Source of the DNA: Paludibacter sp.
GTDB lineage: Bacteria > Bacteroidota > Bacteroidia > Bacteroidales > Paludibacteraceae
Length of the DNA stretch: 64,000 nt
Assembly: GCA_017882285.1 (NCBI GenBank)
Contig: JADGPS010000001.1
Coordinates: 1-64,000, forward strand
Reading direction: 5' to 3'
The notes beneath the pieces were generated by a model. That model was not told the origin of the DNA. It saw nothing but the letters and a program-made list of their open reading frames with translations, and made no database searches. The stretch's first letter is position 1. Each line of letters starts with the position of its first letter. The translations under genes were made by a program, and so were the position numbers. Below, in pieces: positions 52,869 to 61,522 of the stretch.

Positions 52869-54899
52869 ATGAAATTTATATTAACACACGTTCAGCTTCA
52901 CAATATCAAAAGAGCGGGCTTATTTGCTTGTTTAGCCGTGCTTATTGTTCTTCTTTATCCTTCTGAAAACACCTTTAAATATCAGTTTGAGATAGGAAAA
53001 CCCTGGTCTTACGAATTGATTACCGCTTCTTTTGATTTCCCAATTTATAAAAGCGACCAGCAAATTGCCAAGGAAAAAGAAGAAATCCTCAAAGATTATA
53101 CGCCATTCTACACGTTAGATACAACGGCAATTGACCGACAATTGAAGAAACTTTATTCCGACTTACAGAAAAATGGAGAAAACTCCCCTCGCATTCCAAA
53201 TTACATCAAAAATAAGTTTAAATCGATTTATTCCACCGGAATAATTTCGGTAGATGAATATAATAAATTGCTTGCCGAAAGGAGAGAAAATATTTCATGT
53301 ATTTTACCCAATCGTGTTACGCATACTACCCCGGTTGAGAAATTATATACTCCTCGTACAGCTTACGAGGAAATTATGAATGACGCACCGGCTACTCTAA
53401 AATCATATAACATTAATTTATATCTGGCTGAGAATCTGAAATATGACAGTCTGACTTCAGAAATTTCAAAAAATGAAATGCTGAAAAGCCTCTCGCTCAC
53501 TTCGGGAATGATTCAATCCGGCGAACGGATTATTGACCGCGGTGAGAAAGTTACACCAAGTAGTTATTTAGTGCTACACTCATTAAAATTAGAATCTGAA
53601 AAAAACAAATCTTCACTTCAACAGTCATCCATAGTTGTGATTGGTGAAATAATTATGATATTGAGTTTAATTACCTTGTTCTTCTTATATATTTATCTTT
53701 TCCGCCCCCGCATTTACGAAAGCACAAGCAATTTATTATTTGTTTTGTTGCTTATTCTAATGATTGTAAGCATGACTTCATTAACAACCAAATTTTCTAC
53801 CTTGAGTTATTACATGGTTCCATTTGCTTTATTGCCAATGATAATTCGGGTATTTTTCGATGCAAGAACCGCCTTGTTTGCTCATATTATCACTGTTTTG
53901 ATTATTTCATTTATGGTTGATGATGCTTTTCAGTTTATACTTTTACAAATTACAACAGGTATGGCGGCTGTGTCAAGTTTAAAGGATATGTCGCAACGCT
54001 CACAATTAGCTCAAACTGCCTTATATATCTTTTTAAGTTATGTTTTAATGTTCTTAGCCTTTGAGTGTATATCGAAAGGAGATATTAATCGCATTGACTG
54101 GCAATATATTGTCTATTTTGCAGTGAGCAGTGTTTTCCTTTTGTTTGCTTATGTCTTGATTTATCTTTTCGAGAAGATATTCGGTTTGCTTTCAAGTGTC
54201 ACGCTGATAGAACTTACTAATATAAACAGTGATTTGATGATGAAATTTTCAGAGCGCGCACCGGGTACATTCCAACATTCTTTACAGGTATCAAACCTTG
54301 CCACCGAAGCTGCAAAAAAAATCAATGCCAACAGTTTATTGGTGCGTACAGGAGCCTTGTATCACGATATCGGTAAAATGAAACATCCCGAATACTTTAT
54401 TGAAAATCAAGGTGGAGGCAAGAATCCATTGATTGATCTTGATTTTCAAGAAGCATCTAAAATTGTGATTAATCACGTTACTGATGGGGTAGAAATTGCG
54501 AAAAAGAGTCATTTGCCGGAACAAATTATTAACTTTATTGGCACGCATCATGGCGTAGGCAAAACCAAATATTTTTATAATTCATATCTCAATGCAAATC
54601 CTGATAAAGAGCCGAATGAAGCAGTTTTTACCTATCCCGGTCCACGTCCAAACAGTAAAGAATCAGCTATTTTAATGATGGCAGATGCTGTGGAAGCCCG
54701 ATCAAGAAGTTTTTCGGAATATACTGAGGAAAGTATTGACGAAATGGTGGAAACCATGATAAATAATCAGATTGCTGACGGTGAATTTAAAGATGCACCT
54801 ATCACTTTCCGCGATGTGGAATTAGTAAAAGCTGTGTTTAAAGAAAAAATCAAGAATATTTACCATAACCGGATTAAATATCCTGAAGTGAAAAAATAA
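52869..54899 (+). CDS. 7TM-HD family (PgpH/YqfF-like) phosphohydrolase
   Basis: 676 residues. One N-terminal hydrophobic segment, an extracytoplasmic 7TMR-HDED domain (about 45-260), seven hydrophobic segments (about 262-450), then a cytosolic HD domain with the metal motif ...PGTFQHSLQVSNLATEAA.. and GALYHDIGKMKHPEYF (HD), plus IGTHHGVGKTKYF. Relatives such as PgpH degrade cyclic di-AMP; this substrate is inferred. Divergent from the NlpC/P60 gene. Confidence 0.92.
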   Translation: MKFILTHVQLHNIKRAGLFACLAVLIVLLYPSENTFKYQFEIGKPWSYELITASFDFPIYKSDQQIAKEKEEILKDYTPFYTLDTTAIDRQLKKLYSDLQKNGENSPRIPNYIKNKFKSIYSTGIISVDEYNKLLAERRENISCILPNRVTHTTPVEKLYTPRTAYEEIMNDAPATLKSYNINLYLAENLKYDSLTSEISKNEMLKSLSLTSGMIQSGERIIDRGEKVTPSSYLVLHSLKLESEKNKSSLQQSSIVVIGEIIMILSLITLFFLYIYLFRPRIYESTSNLLFVLLLILMIVSMTSLTTKFSTLSYYMVPFALLPMIIRVFFDARTALFAHIITVLIISFMVDDAFQFILLQITTGMAAVSSLKDMSQRSQLAQTALYIFLSYVLMFLAFECISKGDINRIDWQYIVYFAVSSVFLLFAYVLIYLFEKIFGLLSSVTLIELTNINSDLMMKFSERAPGTFQHSLQVSNLATEAAKKINANSLLVRTGALYHDIGKMKHPEYFIENQGGGKNPLIDLDFQEASKIVINHVTDGVEIAKKSHLPEQIINFIGTHHGVGKTKYFYNSYLNANPDKEPNEAVFTYPGPRPNSKESAILMMADAVEARSRSFSEYTEESIDEMVETMINNQIADGEFKDAPITFRDVELVKAVFKEKIKNIYHNRIKYPEVKK

Positions 54900-55201
54900 A
54901 AACTCCTATCTCCCAAGGGTCCTTGCTGCCGCACGAATTCTATCGTGTGGCATTACTGCCGGTGCGACGATGTATCTAAAATCTTGCTTCTAACCGTTTT
55001 CCCACGCGATACAATCGCGCGGGAGCTGGGGGCCAATACAAAAATGACTTAATTGCCAGATTATAAATACGTTTTTTTGAATATCGGTTCGCACGGATTA
55101 CAAATCTGTGCGAGCGGGGGCTGCACCTTTGATAACTCTGCCTATTTTTCTACAAATATCTGGGTGCGCTGCACCTGAATTTTAAATAGACGATTAGTAA
55201 T
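54900..55201. repeat. cluster of REP-like hairpins
   Basis: Three strong GC-rich hairpins in a gene-free gap between converging genes: GCCGCACGA/TCGTGTGGC (54928-54951), CCCACGCGAT/ATCGCGCGGG (55001-55023) and TCGCACGGATT/AATCTGTGCGA (55089-55113), plus a repeated GCTGCACCT (55131 and 55172 regions). The composition is unlike REP-free neighbours. They may act as terminators or be relics of REP elements. Confidence 0.6.
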
Positions 55202-55516
55202 TTATTTTCGTGAGAACTCAACTCCGTCAAAATAGAGTTTATCCTGGTCCTTAGAATATGTAATGTCACCATATTGGGTATTGCCCGTTTTAATAATCCC
55301 ATTTTCATATTTTCCTGCGAATGTCTCAGGACCTCCTCCTGTACCATCAAAATTTATTATATAATTTTCACCATCCATTTTTATAGACAATTGATTCCCA
55401 TAGTCTCTATTACCATGCCATTCTCCGGTTAGATTTGGGCCACTGCTTTTACAAGAAATAATACTTGTAGTAATTAAAACTACAAATAAGAATTGAATAA
55501 AATTTTTCCTTTCCAT
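55202..55516 (-). CDS. small lipoprotein of unknown function
   Basis: 104 residues with a lipoprotein signal (LFVVLITTSIISCKSSG, Cys 22). The mature part reads as a small beta-barrel (GEWHGNRDYGNQLSIKMDGENYIINFDGTGG ... DKLYFDGVEFSRK), resembling lipocalin-like DUFs that report on buried ligands, but no family is assigned. It is the last gene of an array of small genes separated by a common repeat. Confidence 0.7.
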   Translation of the reverse strand: MERKNFIQFLFVVLITTSIISCKSSGPNLTGEWHGNRDYGNQLSIKMDGENYIINFDGTGGGPETFAGKYENGIIKTGNTQYGDITYSKDQDKLYFDGVEFSRK

Positions 55517-55536
55517 TTTAAATTAATTTTAGTTTT

Positions 55537-55594
55537 CCTACTCTTCTGGCTTTTCAGAATACGCCCCGTTTATTTAAGTGGTTTCTGGACTCCA
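55537..55594 (-). repeat. intergenic repeat copy A
   Basis: 58 bp from CCTACTCTTCTGGCTTTTC to GTGGTTTCTGGACTCCA, shared with copies at 56419 and 57035. Core GGCTTTTC, CGCCCCGTTT and GTGGTTTCTGGACTCCA are invariant. It lies just upstream of the lipoprotein start and just downstream of the FISUMP stop. Confidence 0.85.
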
Positions 55595-55648
55595 TATATT
55601 TATAATTTAATGATAACTTGCTTATTAACGTTAATATAAATAAATGAG

Positions 55649-56398
55649 TTAATCCTTTATACAACGGACAGATAAACCATAACTCTTCGCAAAGTCGACC
55701 CTGCCCAGAGCGCCGCCACCGTAGCCCAAGGACCTGTCCCAAGCACCTGTGGTACTGTACTCGGTAGAACTCCACCAGAAACCGTTGCCTCCAATACCGT
55801 AGAATGCCGCAATACTGCCGCGGAAACCACCCGGCAGAGCTGTAAAGCCAGAACTGTTATTTTTTGTTAAATCATTGCCGATAGTACCGGTGCCTGTATC
55901 AGCGAGCCAGTCGGTAGTAGCAGCTAAGGATTTGGCTATTTTGTTACCGGTGGTTGTGCCATCGTAATTATATCCATTTGCTATCAGGTAGTTTGCGAGC
56001 GTTGTCCATTCGATATCTGTAGGCACATGCCAGCCTGTAGGAGCTAACTTAGCTGTGTTTACCGCGTACCAATTGTATAAAGCTCCATACGTATTTTTAT
56101 AGGTGGTGGCATCATTGTTATACCAACAATACGCAGAAGTTGACAATGCTGCCCACGCTGTATTATCCGTTACCAATGGAATTGCTGTGCCGTCGTTGTA
56201 TTTGGTGGTTTTTAGGTTCTCAACCATCCACGTTTGAGTACCAATTTTTACTGTATGATAAATATTCCCATCCCTGTCTTTTATAGTTCCCACACTGCTA
56301 CCATCGGGTAGGTTTTTTGAATTACAGTCTGTGGTAAACACGAATACTAAACTCAACAACATGGAAGTGATTATCCAAAACCGATTGATTGTTTTCAT
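55649..56398 (-). CDS. FISUMP-domain lipoprotein-like secreted protein
   Basis: 249 residues. Signal sequence MKTINRFWIITSMLLSLVFVFTTDC with a possible lipid-attached Cys. FISUMP domain (Fibrobacter major paralogous): DRDGNIYHTVKIGTQTWMVENLKTT, AYCWYNND.., GALYNWYAVN, GWHVPTDIEWTTL and the C-terminal WWSSTEYS ... YGLSVRCIKD. Exported surface protein of unknown role. Long identical DNA stretches (56024-56098 against 57541-57617) show recent duplication with, or conversion by, the gene at 57145. Confidence 0.88.
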   Translation of the reverse strand: MKTINRFWIITSMLLSLVFVFTTDCNSKNLPDGSSVGTIKDRDGNIYHTVKIGTQTWMVENLKTTKYNDGTAIPLVTDNTAWAALSTSAYCWYNNDATTYKNTYGALYNWYAVNTAKLAPTGWHVPTDIEWTTLANYLIANGYNYDGTTTGNKIAKSLAATTDWLADTGTGTIGNDLTKNNSSGFTALPGGFRGSIAAFYGIGGNGFWWSSTEYSTTGAWDRSLGYGGGALGRVDFAKSYGLSVRCIKD

Positions 56399-56418
56399 AT
56401 CTATAAGTATTTAATTTT

Positions 56419-56475
56419 CCTATTCATCTGGCTTTTCGGATCCGCCCCGTTTATTTTAGTGGTTTCTGGACTCCA
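56419..56475 (-). repeat. intergenic repeat copy B
   Basis: 57 bp, CCTATTCATCTGGCTTTTCGG to GGTTTCTGGACTCCA; same family as copies A and C, between the FISUMP gene and the lipoprotein gene at 56485. Confidence 0.85.
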
Positions 56476-56484
56476 CTTTATTTA

Positions 56485-57024
56485 TTATTGTATTCTCCAA
56501 CCGTCATCATATTTTTTAAAATACGCAACCTTTTGTATACTATTCGTGCCTAACAAAATCTCACCAAAGGGAGTTAAATCAGTGCACTTTAATGTGTAAT
56601 GAACTTCTTTATTAAATTCGTCATTATCAGAAATACCTGTAATTTCATCAAAGTTTAAAATTCCCAATTTAACTATTGGGTTATAATCTCCATCAAATTG
56701 TACCAGATATTTCTTTCCTTCTTCTGTAATATCATAAGGAAACCCAAGCTGAACGCTGACTTGTGGAATAAAGACACCACCTCTTGAACTATAAACATTT
56801 GAATTGTGTTCTTCTTCTTTCTTTTGTTCTGTAAAGAGCCCTCTACTAATTAATTCCTTACAATAAGAATCATATTCATGCAACGTTTGAGTGCAAGCTG
56901 TAGGCAGTTTAAGTTGTGTAATTATTTGCTCTTTTGCATTTCCTCTTCTTAAACCAGAGCTACAAGAGATTAAAAAAAGAGAAATACAAAACAAAATAGT
57001 TACTGTTAGATTTTTCATTTTCAT
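56485..57024 (-). CDS. lipoprotein of unknown function
   Basis: 179 residues. Lipoprotein signal ILFCISLFLISCSSGLRRG (Cys about 21). The mature protein begins with a helical part (KEQIITQLKLPTACTQTLHEYDSYC) and continues beta-rich with a Tyr/Asp-rich middle. I recognise no domain. It sits between two FISUMP genes, separated from both by repeat copies. Confidence 0.72.
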   Translation of the reverse strand: MKMKNLTVTILFCISLFLISCSSGLRRGNAKEQIITQLKLPTACTQTLHEYDSYCKELISRGLFTEQKKEEEHNSNVYSSRGGVFIPQVSVQLGFPYDITEEGKKYLVQFDGDYNPIVKLGILNFDEITGISDNDEFNKEVHYTLKCTDLTPFGEILLGTNSIQKVAYFKKYDDGWRIQ

Positions 57025-57034
57025 TTATTTTTTT

Positions 57035-57090
57035 CCTACTCTTATGGCTTTTCGGTTACGCCCCGTTTTTTAAGTGGTTTCTGGACTCCA
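57035..57090 (-). repeat. intergenic repeat copy C
   Basis: 56 bp, CCTACTCTTATGGCTTTTCGG to GTGGTTTCTGGACTCCA. A partial fourth copy (CCTACTCTCAAGCTTTTCGG) lies at 57901-57930 beyond the next gene. Confidence 0.85.
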
Positions 57091-57144
57091 CATATTTATA
57101 ATTTAATGATAACTTGCTTATAAACGATGCTATTAATAAATAAG

Positions 57145-57888
57145 TTAATCCTTTATACAACGGACAGAAAAACCATAACTCTTCGTACCGTAGTTCCTGC
57201 CCAGAATGTTGCCAGCGTAGTACAAGAGCCTGTACCAGGCATCGGCGGACTTGCCTTCGGAAGAACTCCACCAGTTACCGCTGTCCCCAACGTTGCCGAA
57301 TGCCCCACTGCCGTAGCCGAATGCCCCACTGCAGTAGCGGTTACCACCCGGCAGAGCTGTGAAGCCAGAACTGTTATTTTTTATTAAATCATTGCCAATA
57401 GTACCTGTATTTGTGGAGCTAATCCAATTGGTGGTAGCGGCTAATGCTTTGGCTATTTTGTTAACAGTAGTTGTGCCATCATAATTATATCCATTCGCTA
57501 CCAGGTAGTTTTCGAGCGTTGTCCATTCGGTATCTGTAGGCACATGCCAGCCTGTAGGAGCTAACTTAGCTGTGTTTACCGCGTACCAATTGTATAAAGC
57601 TCCATACGTATTTTTATAAGTTGTGGCATCATTGTTATACCAACAATAGCCGGGAGATATTAGATTTGTCCACGCTGTATTATCCGTTATTAATGGAATT
57701 GCTTTACCATCTTTGTAGTGGGTGGTTTTCAGGTTTTCTACCATCCATGTCTGTGTACCTATTTTCATGGTATGATAAATATTGCCATCAAAATCAGTTA
57801 CTGTTTGATAAGTTTTTTGTCCAAAAACATAAATGTTATAGAAAAATAATACAAATAATAGGACTGTTGTGTTCTATATTGATTTCAT
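57145..57888 (-). pseudogene. FISUMP-domain gene with early in-frame TAG
   Basis: From ATG 57888 the frame reads MKSI, a TAG at 57876-57874, then NTTVLLFVLFFYNIYVFGQ (a signal peptide) and a complete FISUMP domain (KIGTQTWMVENLKTT ... SFSVRCIKD-like end) to 57145. No ATG, GTG or TTG lies between the TAG and the FISUMP start, so without the first start the signal peptide would not be made; the ATG at 57768 would give a cytosolic protein. The gene also carries a 21-bp in-frame duplication at 57295-57336. The rest of the frame is intact, which suggests a recent mutation or recoding. Confidence 0.8.
57295..57336 (-). repeat. 21-bp tandem duplication inside the FISUMP gene
   Basis: GCCGAATGCCCCACTGCCGTA followed by GCCGAATGCCCCACTGCAGTA, one base different, adding a second GYGSGAF-type heptapeptide. 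The sister gene lacks it. Confidence 0.85.
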
Positions 57889-57900
57889 AATTATTTTTTG

Positions 57901-57930
57901 CCTACTCTCAAGCTTTTCGGCTTCCGCTCC
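57901..57930 (-). repeat. partial intergenic repeat copy D
   Basis: CCTACTCTCAAGCTTTTCGG and CTTCCGCTCC resemble the left half of copies A-C; the right half (GTGGTTTCTGGACTCCA) is missing. Lies between the DUF6261 and FISUMP genes. Confidence 0.55.
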
Positions 57931-58013
57931 CTACTCTTTTTAGGATTTTCAGGGTTGTTCCTATTTGTATTTTCCCCCACCGCTCATCGCAGCAGGGGAA
58001 AACTTAATTTTTA

Positions 58014-58754
58014 TTATACCACCGATGGCACAACAGGCGGTGTATCTTTCGTTCCCCCTTCGAGCAAATGGGATTTTTTGCGTAGGTCGTCTAATTGGTT
58101 GAAAAGTAAGATAAGATCGTCGGTTGGTGTGAAGTTTACTGCCTGTTCCAGGGCCGTGCAGAACTGAATGTAACTTGCCACGGCTGCAGGTCTTAGCTTT
58201 GTACCCGATACCTTGCTGCGTGCTGCCGTTTCAGTAGTTCGGCTGTTGTAAAGCGCTTTGAACTCAGTATTTTTAGCTTCCAAAGCCGTAAACTGGGCAT
58301 CAATTCCCAATGTCAGGGCAGCTGAGCTAAGCTCACTTTGTGCATGATATTTACCAAAAACTTCAACCAGAATATCCGTTTCGGTATTCCACGGCAGGGA
58401 TAAGGCATCCCAATAAGGAGCAAGAAACAACTGCAATGTACTGGCTGCAGTTTTTTTACCGGCATCGCTGCTTTTCAGGTACGATGTAACGATTCTTCGA
58501 ATTTCTGCAAACAAGGCATCCCGTTCTTTGTCCAACGGTTTCAGATCGGCGGTTAGTCCGCTTTTCTGGTTCTTGTTTATTTCTTTCCCAAATGCAACAT
58601 TGTCGGCTTCAAGTTGATTCAGTGCAGCCACCAATATCGGGCTTAGCTGCGGTTCCACAGCCCGGGCAAGTTCAATACTCGATTTAAAGAGTGAGAACGC
58701 GTTGTTAATAGTCAATTTAGCAACGTACAGAATTGAAAACAAAAAATTTGACAT
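58014..58754 (-). CDS. DUF6261 family protein
   Basis: 246 residues, mostly helical, no signal peptide. Contains the repeated AAxTLQLFLAPYW and SYLKSSDAGKKTAAST segments, LFxEIRRIV and the Pro/Thr-rich C terminus TKDTPPVVPSVV seen in DUF6261 proteins of Bacteroidetes. Function unknown; the alternating hydrophobic pattern suggests a helical bundle. Its upstream region (58834-59079) is a strictly periodic array of palindromes, which may control it. Confidence 0.8.
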   Translation of the reverse strand: MSNFLFSILYVAKLTINNAFSLFKSSIELARAVEPQLSPILVAALNQLEADNVAFGKEINKNQKSGLTADLKPLDKERDALFAEIRRIVTSYLKSSDAGKKTAASTLQLFLAPYWDALSLPWNTETDILVEVFGKYHAQSELSSAALTLGIDAQFTALEAKNTEFKALYNSRTTETAARSKVSGTKLRPAAVASYIQFCTALEQAVNFTPTDDLILLFNQLDDLRKKSHLLEGGTKDTPPVVPSVV

Positions 58755-59362
58755 ACTGATTTTTTTAAAATGATTACTGGAAAATAATTACTCTATTTAG
58801 TTTTTGTAAATAGCATTTTAAAGGTTTCATTTTGCTGAAAATTTCTGTAATCGCGATATTCCCCCATTCAACCTGAAGAAATTTTCTATAGCTCCAATGA
58901 ACGTTCAATCCTCCTGTAGAAAATTTCTATATCCTAAACGGACGTTGATTCATGCCGTAGAAATTTTCTATAACCTAAACGGGCGTTCATTCATGTCGTA
59001 GAAATTTTCTACACCCTGGACGGACGCTAATTCATACCGTAGAAATTTTCTACAGCATGAACGTTAATAAATTATGCATTTTTCATTTTTCAAAGAACAA
59101 TAACGACACAAAGATATAGAAAGATTTCATTTTGTTAATCATCTTTTCTACATTTTTTTAAAGAAATTTTTATAAATACGGAAAGTGTGAATTGGTGCGG
59201 ATTTCAGGGTTAATGTTTTTTATGTATGTACAAGACCTTACAGCCACGAAGATAAAATCATACCCATTACTAACAGCGAAATAAGCCAAAATGCATTATC
59301 CAGCAGCCAAAGTCCCTATGGTTTTTTCTCGTAGAGTTTTGTGGTTAATGTTATTGGGGCAA
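58755..59362. other. intergenic region with 41-bp palindrome array; remainder without features
   Basis: The first part contains the array at 58834-59079. The rest (59080-59362) is AT-rich, crosses the 3' side of the amidase gene on the minus strand, and shows no gene or strong hairpin. Confidence 0.6.
58834..59079 (-). repeat. 41-bp tandem repeat array with GTAGAAA-T-TTTCTAC palindrome
   Basis: Six units start at 58834, 58875, 58916, 58957, 58998 and 59039, every 41 bp exactly. The 15-bp palindrome GTAGAAATTTTCTAC is perfect in unit 5 and in unit 4 (58998) and has one or two changes in the others; unit 1 (58834) is degenerate (12/15). The spacer is also conserved (CCTAAACGGACGTT..ATTCAT). 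The array lies 80-325 bp upstream of the DUF6261 start. It is not a CRISPR: spacers are alike. Confidence 0.85.
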
Positions 59363-60964
59363 TTAATCCTTTATAAACCTTGGTGCCTTCCGATACAGTG
59401 TTCCTTGTTCGTATGCATAAGCAATTTCCAGCAAAACAGGCTCGCTCCAGGCTCTGCCAAAAAATGAAATTCCCACCGGTAATTCATCTATAAAGCCCAT
59501 AGGAACAGTAATGTCGGGATAACCGGCTTGTGCTGCCGGTGACGAAGTTCCGATCTGAAAACTGTCGCCATTGGTTAAATCCGTTCTCCAGGCCGGACTT
59601 CCGGTTGGAGCTATGATGGCATCCAACCGGTTTTCGTTCATTACTTTGTCTATCCCGTCTTCGCGACTTCCTTTCATCAGGCTGGCAAGGGCTTCTTTGT
59701 ACTCTTTCGAGTTTAAATCGCCTTTTTCACGTGCCTGCTCCAGGTAACGTTGGTTGAAATAGCGCAGTTCGATTGAATCCGCTTTATTAAATGCAATCAA
59801 ATCGTCGATGTTTTTAATCGTGGCTTTCGATCCGAGCGAGCGGAAATATTTGTTCAGTCCGTCTTTGTATTCATACAGCATGATTTCATTTTCCTGTTTA
59901 TCCATTTTGGCATTGGTTATTTCAGCAATCTCTACAATTTCCACACCCTGACTTTTCAGATAGCGTACCGCACGGTTCATCAAAGTATCCACTTTAAAGT
60001 TTATGCCGTAAGGTGCTTTAAATAAACCAATCCGTTTGCCTTTTAAGCCGTCTTTCTTTAAAAATTGAGTGTAATCTTTGTAAAAATGTCCCGGACTTGC
60101 CAACGTTTTTTCATCGGTTGAATCAACACCCACCAAAGTCCCAAGGCAAATAGCAACATCCCGTACTGTCCGACCCATGGGTCCCGGTGTGTCTTGCGTA
60201 GAGGAAATGGGAATAACTCCGGCACGACTTACAAGCCCCACGGTAGGTTTAATGCCCACAATGCCATTAGTCTGTGAAGGGCAAACAATGGAACCATCTG
60301 TTTCGGTGCCAATGGCTATTGTGGTCAGATTGGCCGATACCGCTACTGCCGAACCCGAACTCGATCCGCAAGGATTCCGACTTAATATGTATGGATTCTT
60401 TGTCAGTCCACCCAATCCGCTCCAGCCACTGGTAGATAATTGTCCACGGAAATTCGCCCACTCACTTAAGTTAGATTTCGCTATAATAATGGCACCTGCA
60501 TCCCGTAACCGTTCGGCAACATAACTATCCTTCAACGGAAATGAATTCATCAATGCGCGTGAACCGGCTGTGCAAGGCATCTTGTCGTGGGTGTCGATAT
60601 TATCTTTGATGACCACCGGAATGCCAAAAAGCGGTCCCCGTATTTTTTTCGACTGCTTCATTTCTATGTCTAATGCAGTTGCAATTCGAATAGCATCCGG
60701 ATTTACCAAAATAATGGAATGAAGTGCCGGACCGTTTTTATCAATATTTTCAATGCGGTTCAGATATGCCTGAACCACTTCTTTGATGGTAAACTTGCCG
60801 TCTTTGTATCCCTGTTGAATTTGAGTAATGTTCATTTCCAGAAACCGAAAACTGCCTTTTTCAGGAATTGGAGTTTTTCCATACGTAGATTGAAAAGGAA
60901 GTTGTATGAAAAAAATTAGTAAAACGATAATTTTAATCGTTTGCGAGAAGTGAGTTTTGTTCAT
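59363..60964 (-). CDS. secreted amidase of the amidase signature family
   Basis: 533 residues from the ATG at 60964 (MNKTHFSQTIKIIVLLIFFIQLPFQSTYG, a signal peptide); ten further codons upstream are open but unnecessary. Amidase signature Ser-cisSer-Lys triad visible: Lys in IPVVIKDNIDT (about 125) and Ser residues in PCGSSSGSAVAVSANLTTIAIGTETDGSI. Normal length for periplasmic members; substrate unknown. Convergent neighbours on both sides are intergenic repeats. Confidence 0.92.
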   Translation of the reverse strand: MNKTHFSQTIKIIVLLIFFIQLPFQSTYGKTPIPEKGSFRFLEMNITQIQQGYKDGKFTIKEVVQAYLNRIENIDKNGPALHSIILVNPDAIRIATALDIEMKQSKKIRGPLFGIPVVIKDNIDTHDKMPCTAGSRALMNSFPLKDSYVAERLRDAGAIIIAKSNLSEWANFRGQLSTSGWSGLGGLTKNPYILSRNPCGSSSGSAVAVSANLTTIAIGTETDGSIVCPSQTNGIVGIKPTVGLVSRAGVIPISSTQDTPGPMGRTVRDVAICLGTLVGVDSTDEKTLASPGHFYKDYTQFLKKDGLKGKRIGLFKAPYGINFKVDTLMNRAVRYLKSQGVEIVEIAEITNAKMDKQENEIMLYEYKDGLNKYFRSLGSKATIKNIDDLIAFNKADSIELRYFNQRYLEQAREKGDLNSKEYKEALASLMKGSREDGIDKVMNENRLDAIIAPTGSPAWRTDLTNGDSFQIGTSSPAAQAGYPDITVPMGFIDELPVGISFFGRAWSEPVLLEIAYAYEQGTLYRKAPRFIKD

Positions 60965-61117
60965 AATATTCATTACTTCATTAATTTGCCACAAATGTAC
61001 AAACTTATATTAACACAAACAATTTTTCATTCACTTTTTTATTGAGAAATTGATGGCACAGGTTATACCAACTGTACATATAAAACATACCAATATGTTC
61101 TATATGTCTACTGTTGT

Positions 61118-61299
61118 TAATGCCGATTGGAGCGAAGCGGAAATTCCGACTTGTCGGAATGGATATCGAGTACACCGACATTCCGAGTATTTCCGACAGA
61201 TCGGAACAAGCAGGAACAAACAAATAGGACAATAAGACGAACTTGTCCCGACTTGACGGGAGTCGAAATTGGGCTATATTGTTTGTTCAATCGGTATTA
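61118..61299. repeat. imperfect inverted-repeat element
   Basis: TAATGCCGATTG (61118-61129) and CAATCGGTATTA (61288-61299) are complementary at 11 of 12 positions. Inside are ATTCCGAC/GTCGGAAT (61143-61160) and TCCCG/CGGGA (61246-61261) hairpins. Confidence 0.6.
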
Positions 61300-61398
61300 G
61301 TGGAATTTTTTTATTATCAAGTGGCAAAAAGGAGTGACAATTTCCGAACAATGCGTTATAAGTAATGAAGCTAATATATTGATATATTTCTTAATTTA

Positions 61399-61522
61399 GA
61401 CCTCTCCCTAAATCCCTCTCCCAAGGAGAGGGACTTTGCCGAGTGAGAAAAATGAGAGAACTATAATAATACAGGTGACATGTCCCCTTTCTCCTTGGGA
61501 GAAAGGGTTAGGGATAGAGGTC
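61399..61522. repeat. MITE-like inverted repeat, same family as 17166-17334
   Basis: GACCTCTCCCTAAATCCCT (61399 on) pairs with AGGGTTAGGGATAGAGGTC (to 61522); inner arms CCCTCTCCCAAGGAGAGGG and CTTTCTCCTTGGGAGAAAGG. Shares the CTTTCTCC and GGGATAGAGGTC segments with the element at 17166. No coding capacity. Confidence 0.7.

Noticed and set aside
39475-57888. Genome-wide TAG reassignment
   Set aside because: TAG ends other normal-length genes here (for example at 18557 and 21162), so the two internal TAGs are more likely local nonsense mutations.
58834-59079. CRISPR array
   Set aside because: The whole 41-bp unit, including the part that would be spacer, is conserved; there are no cas genes nearby.
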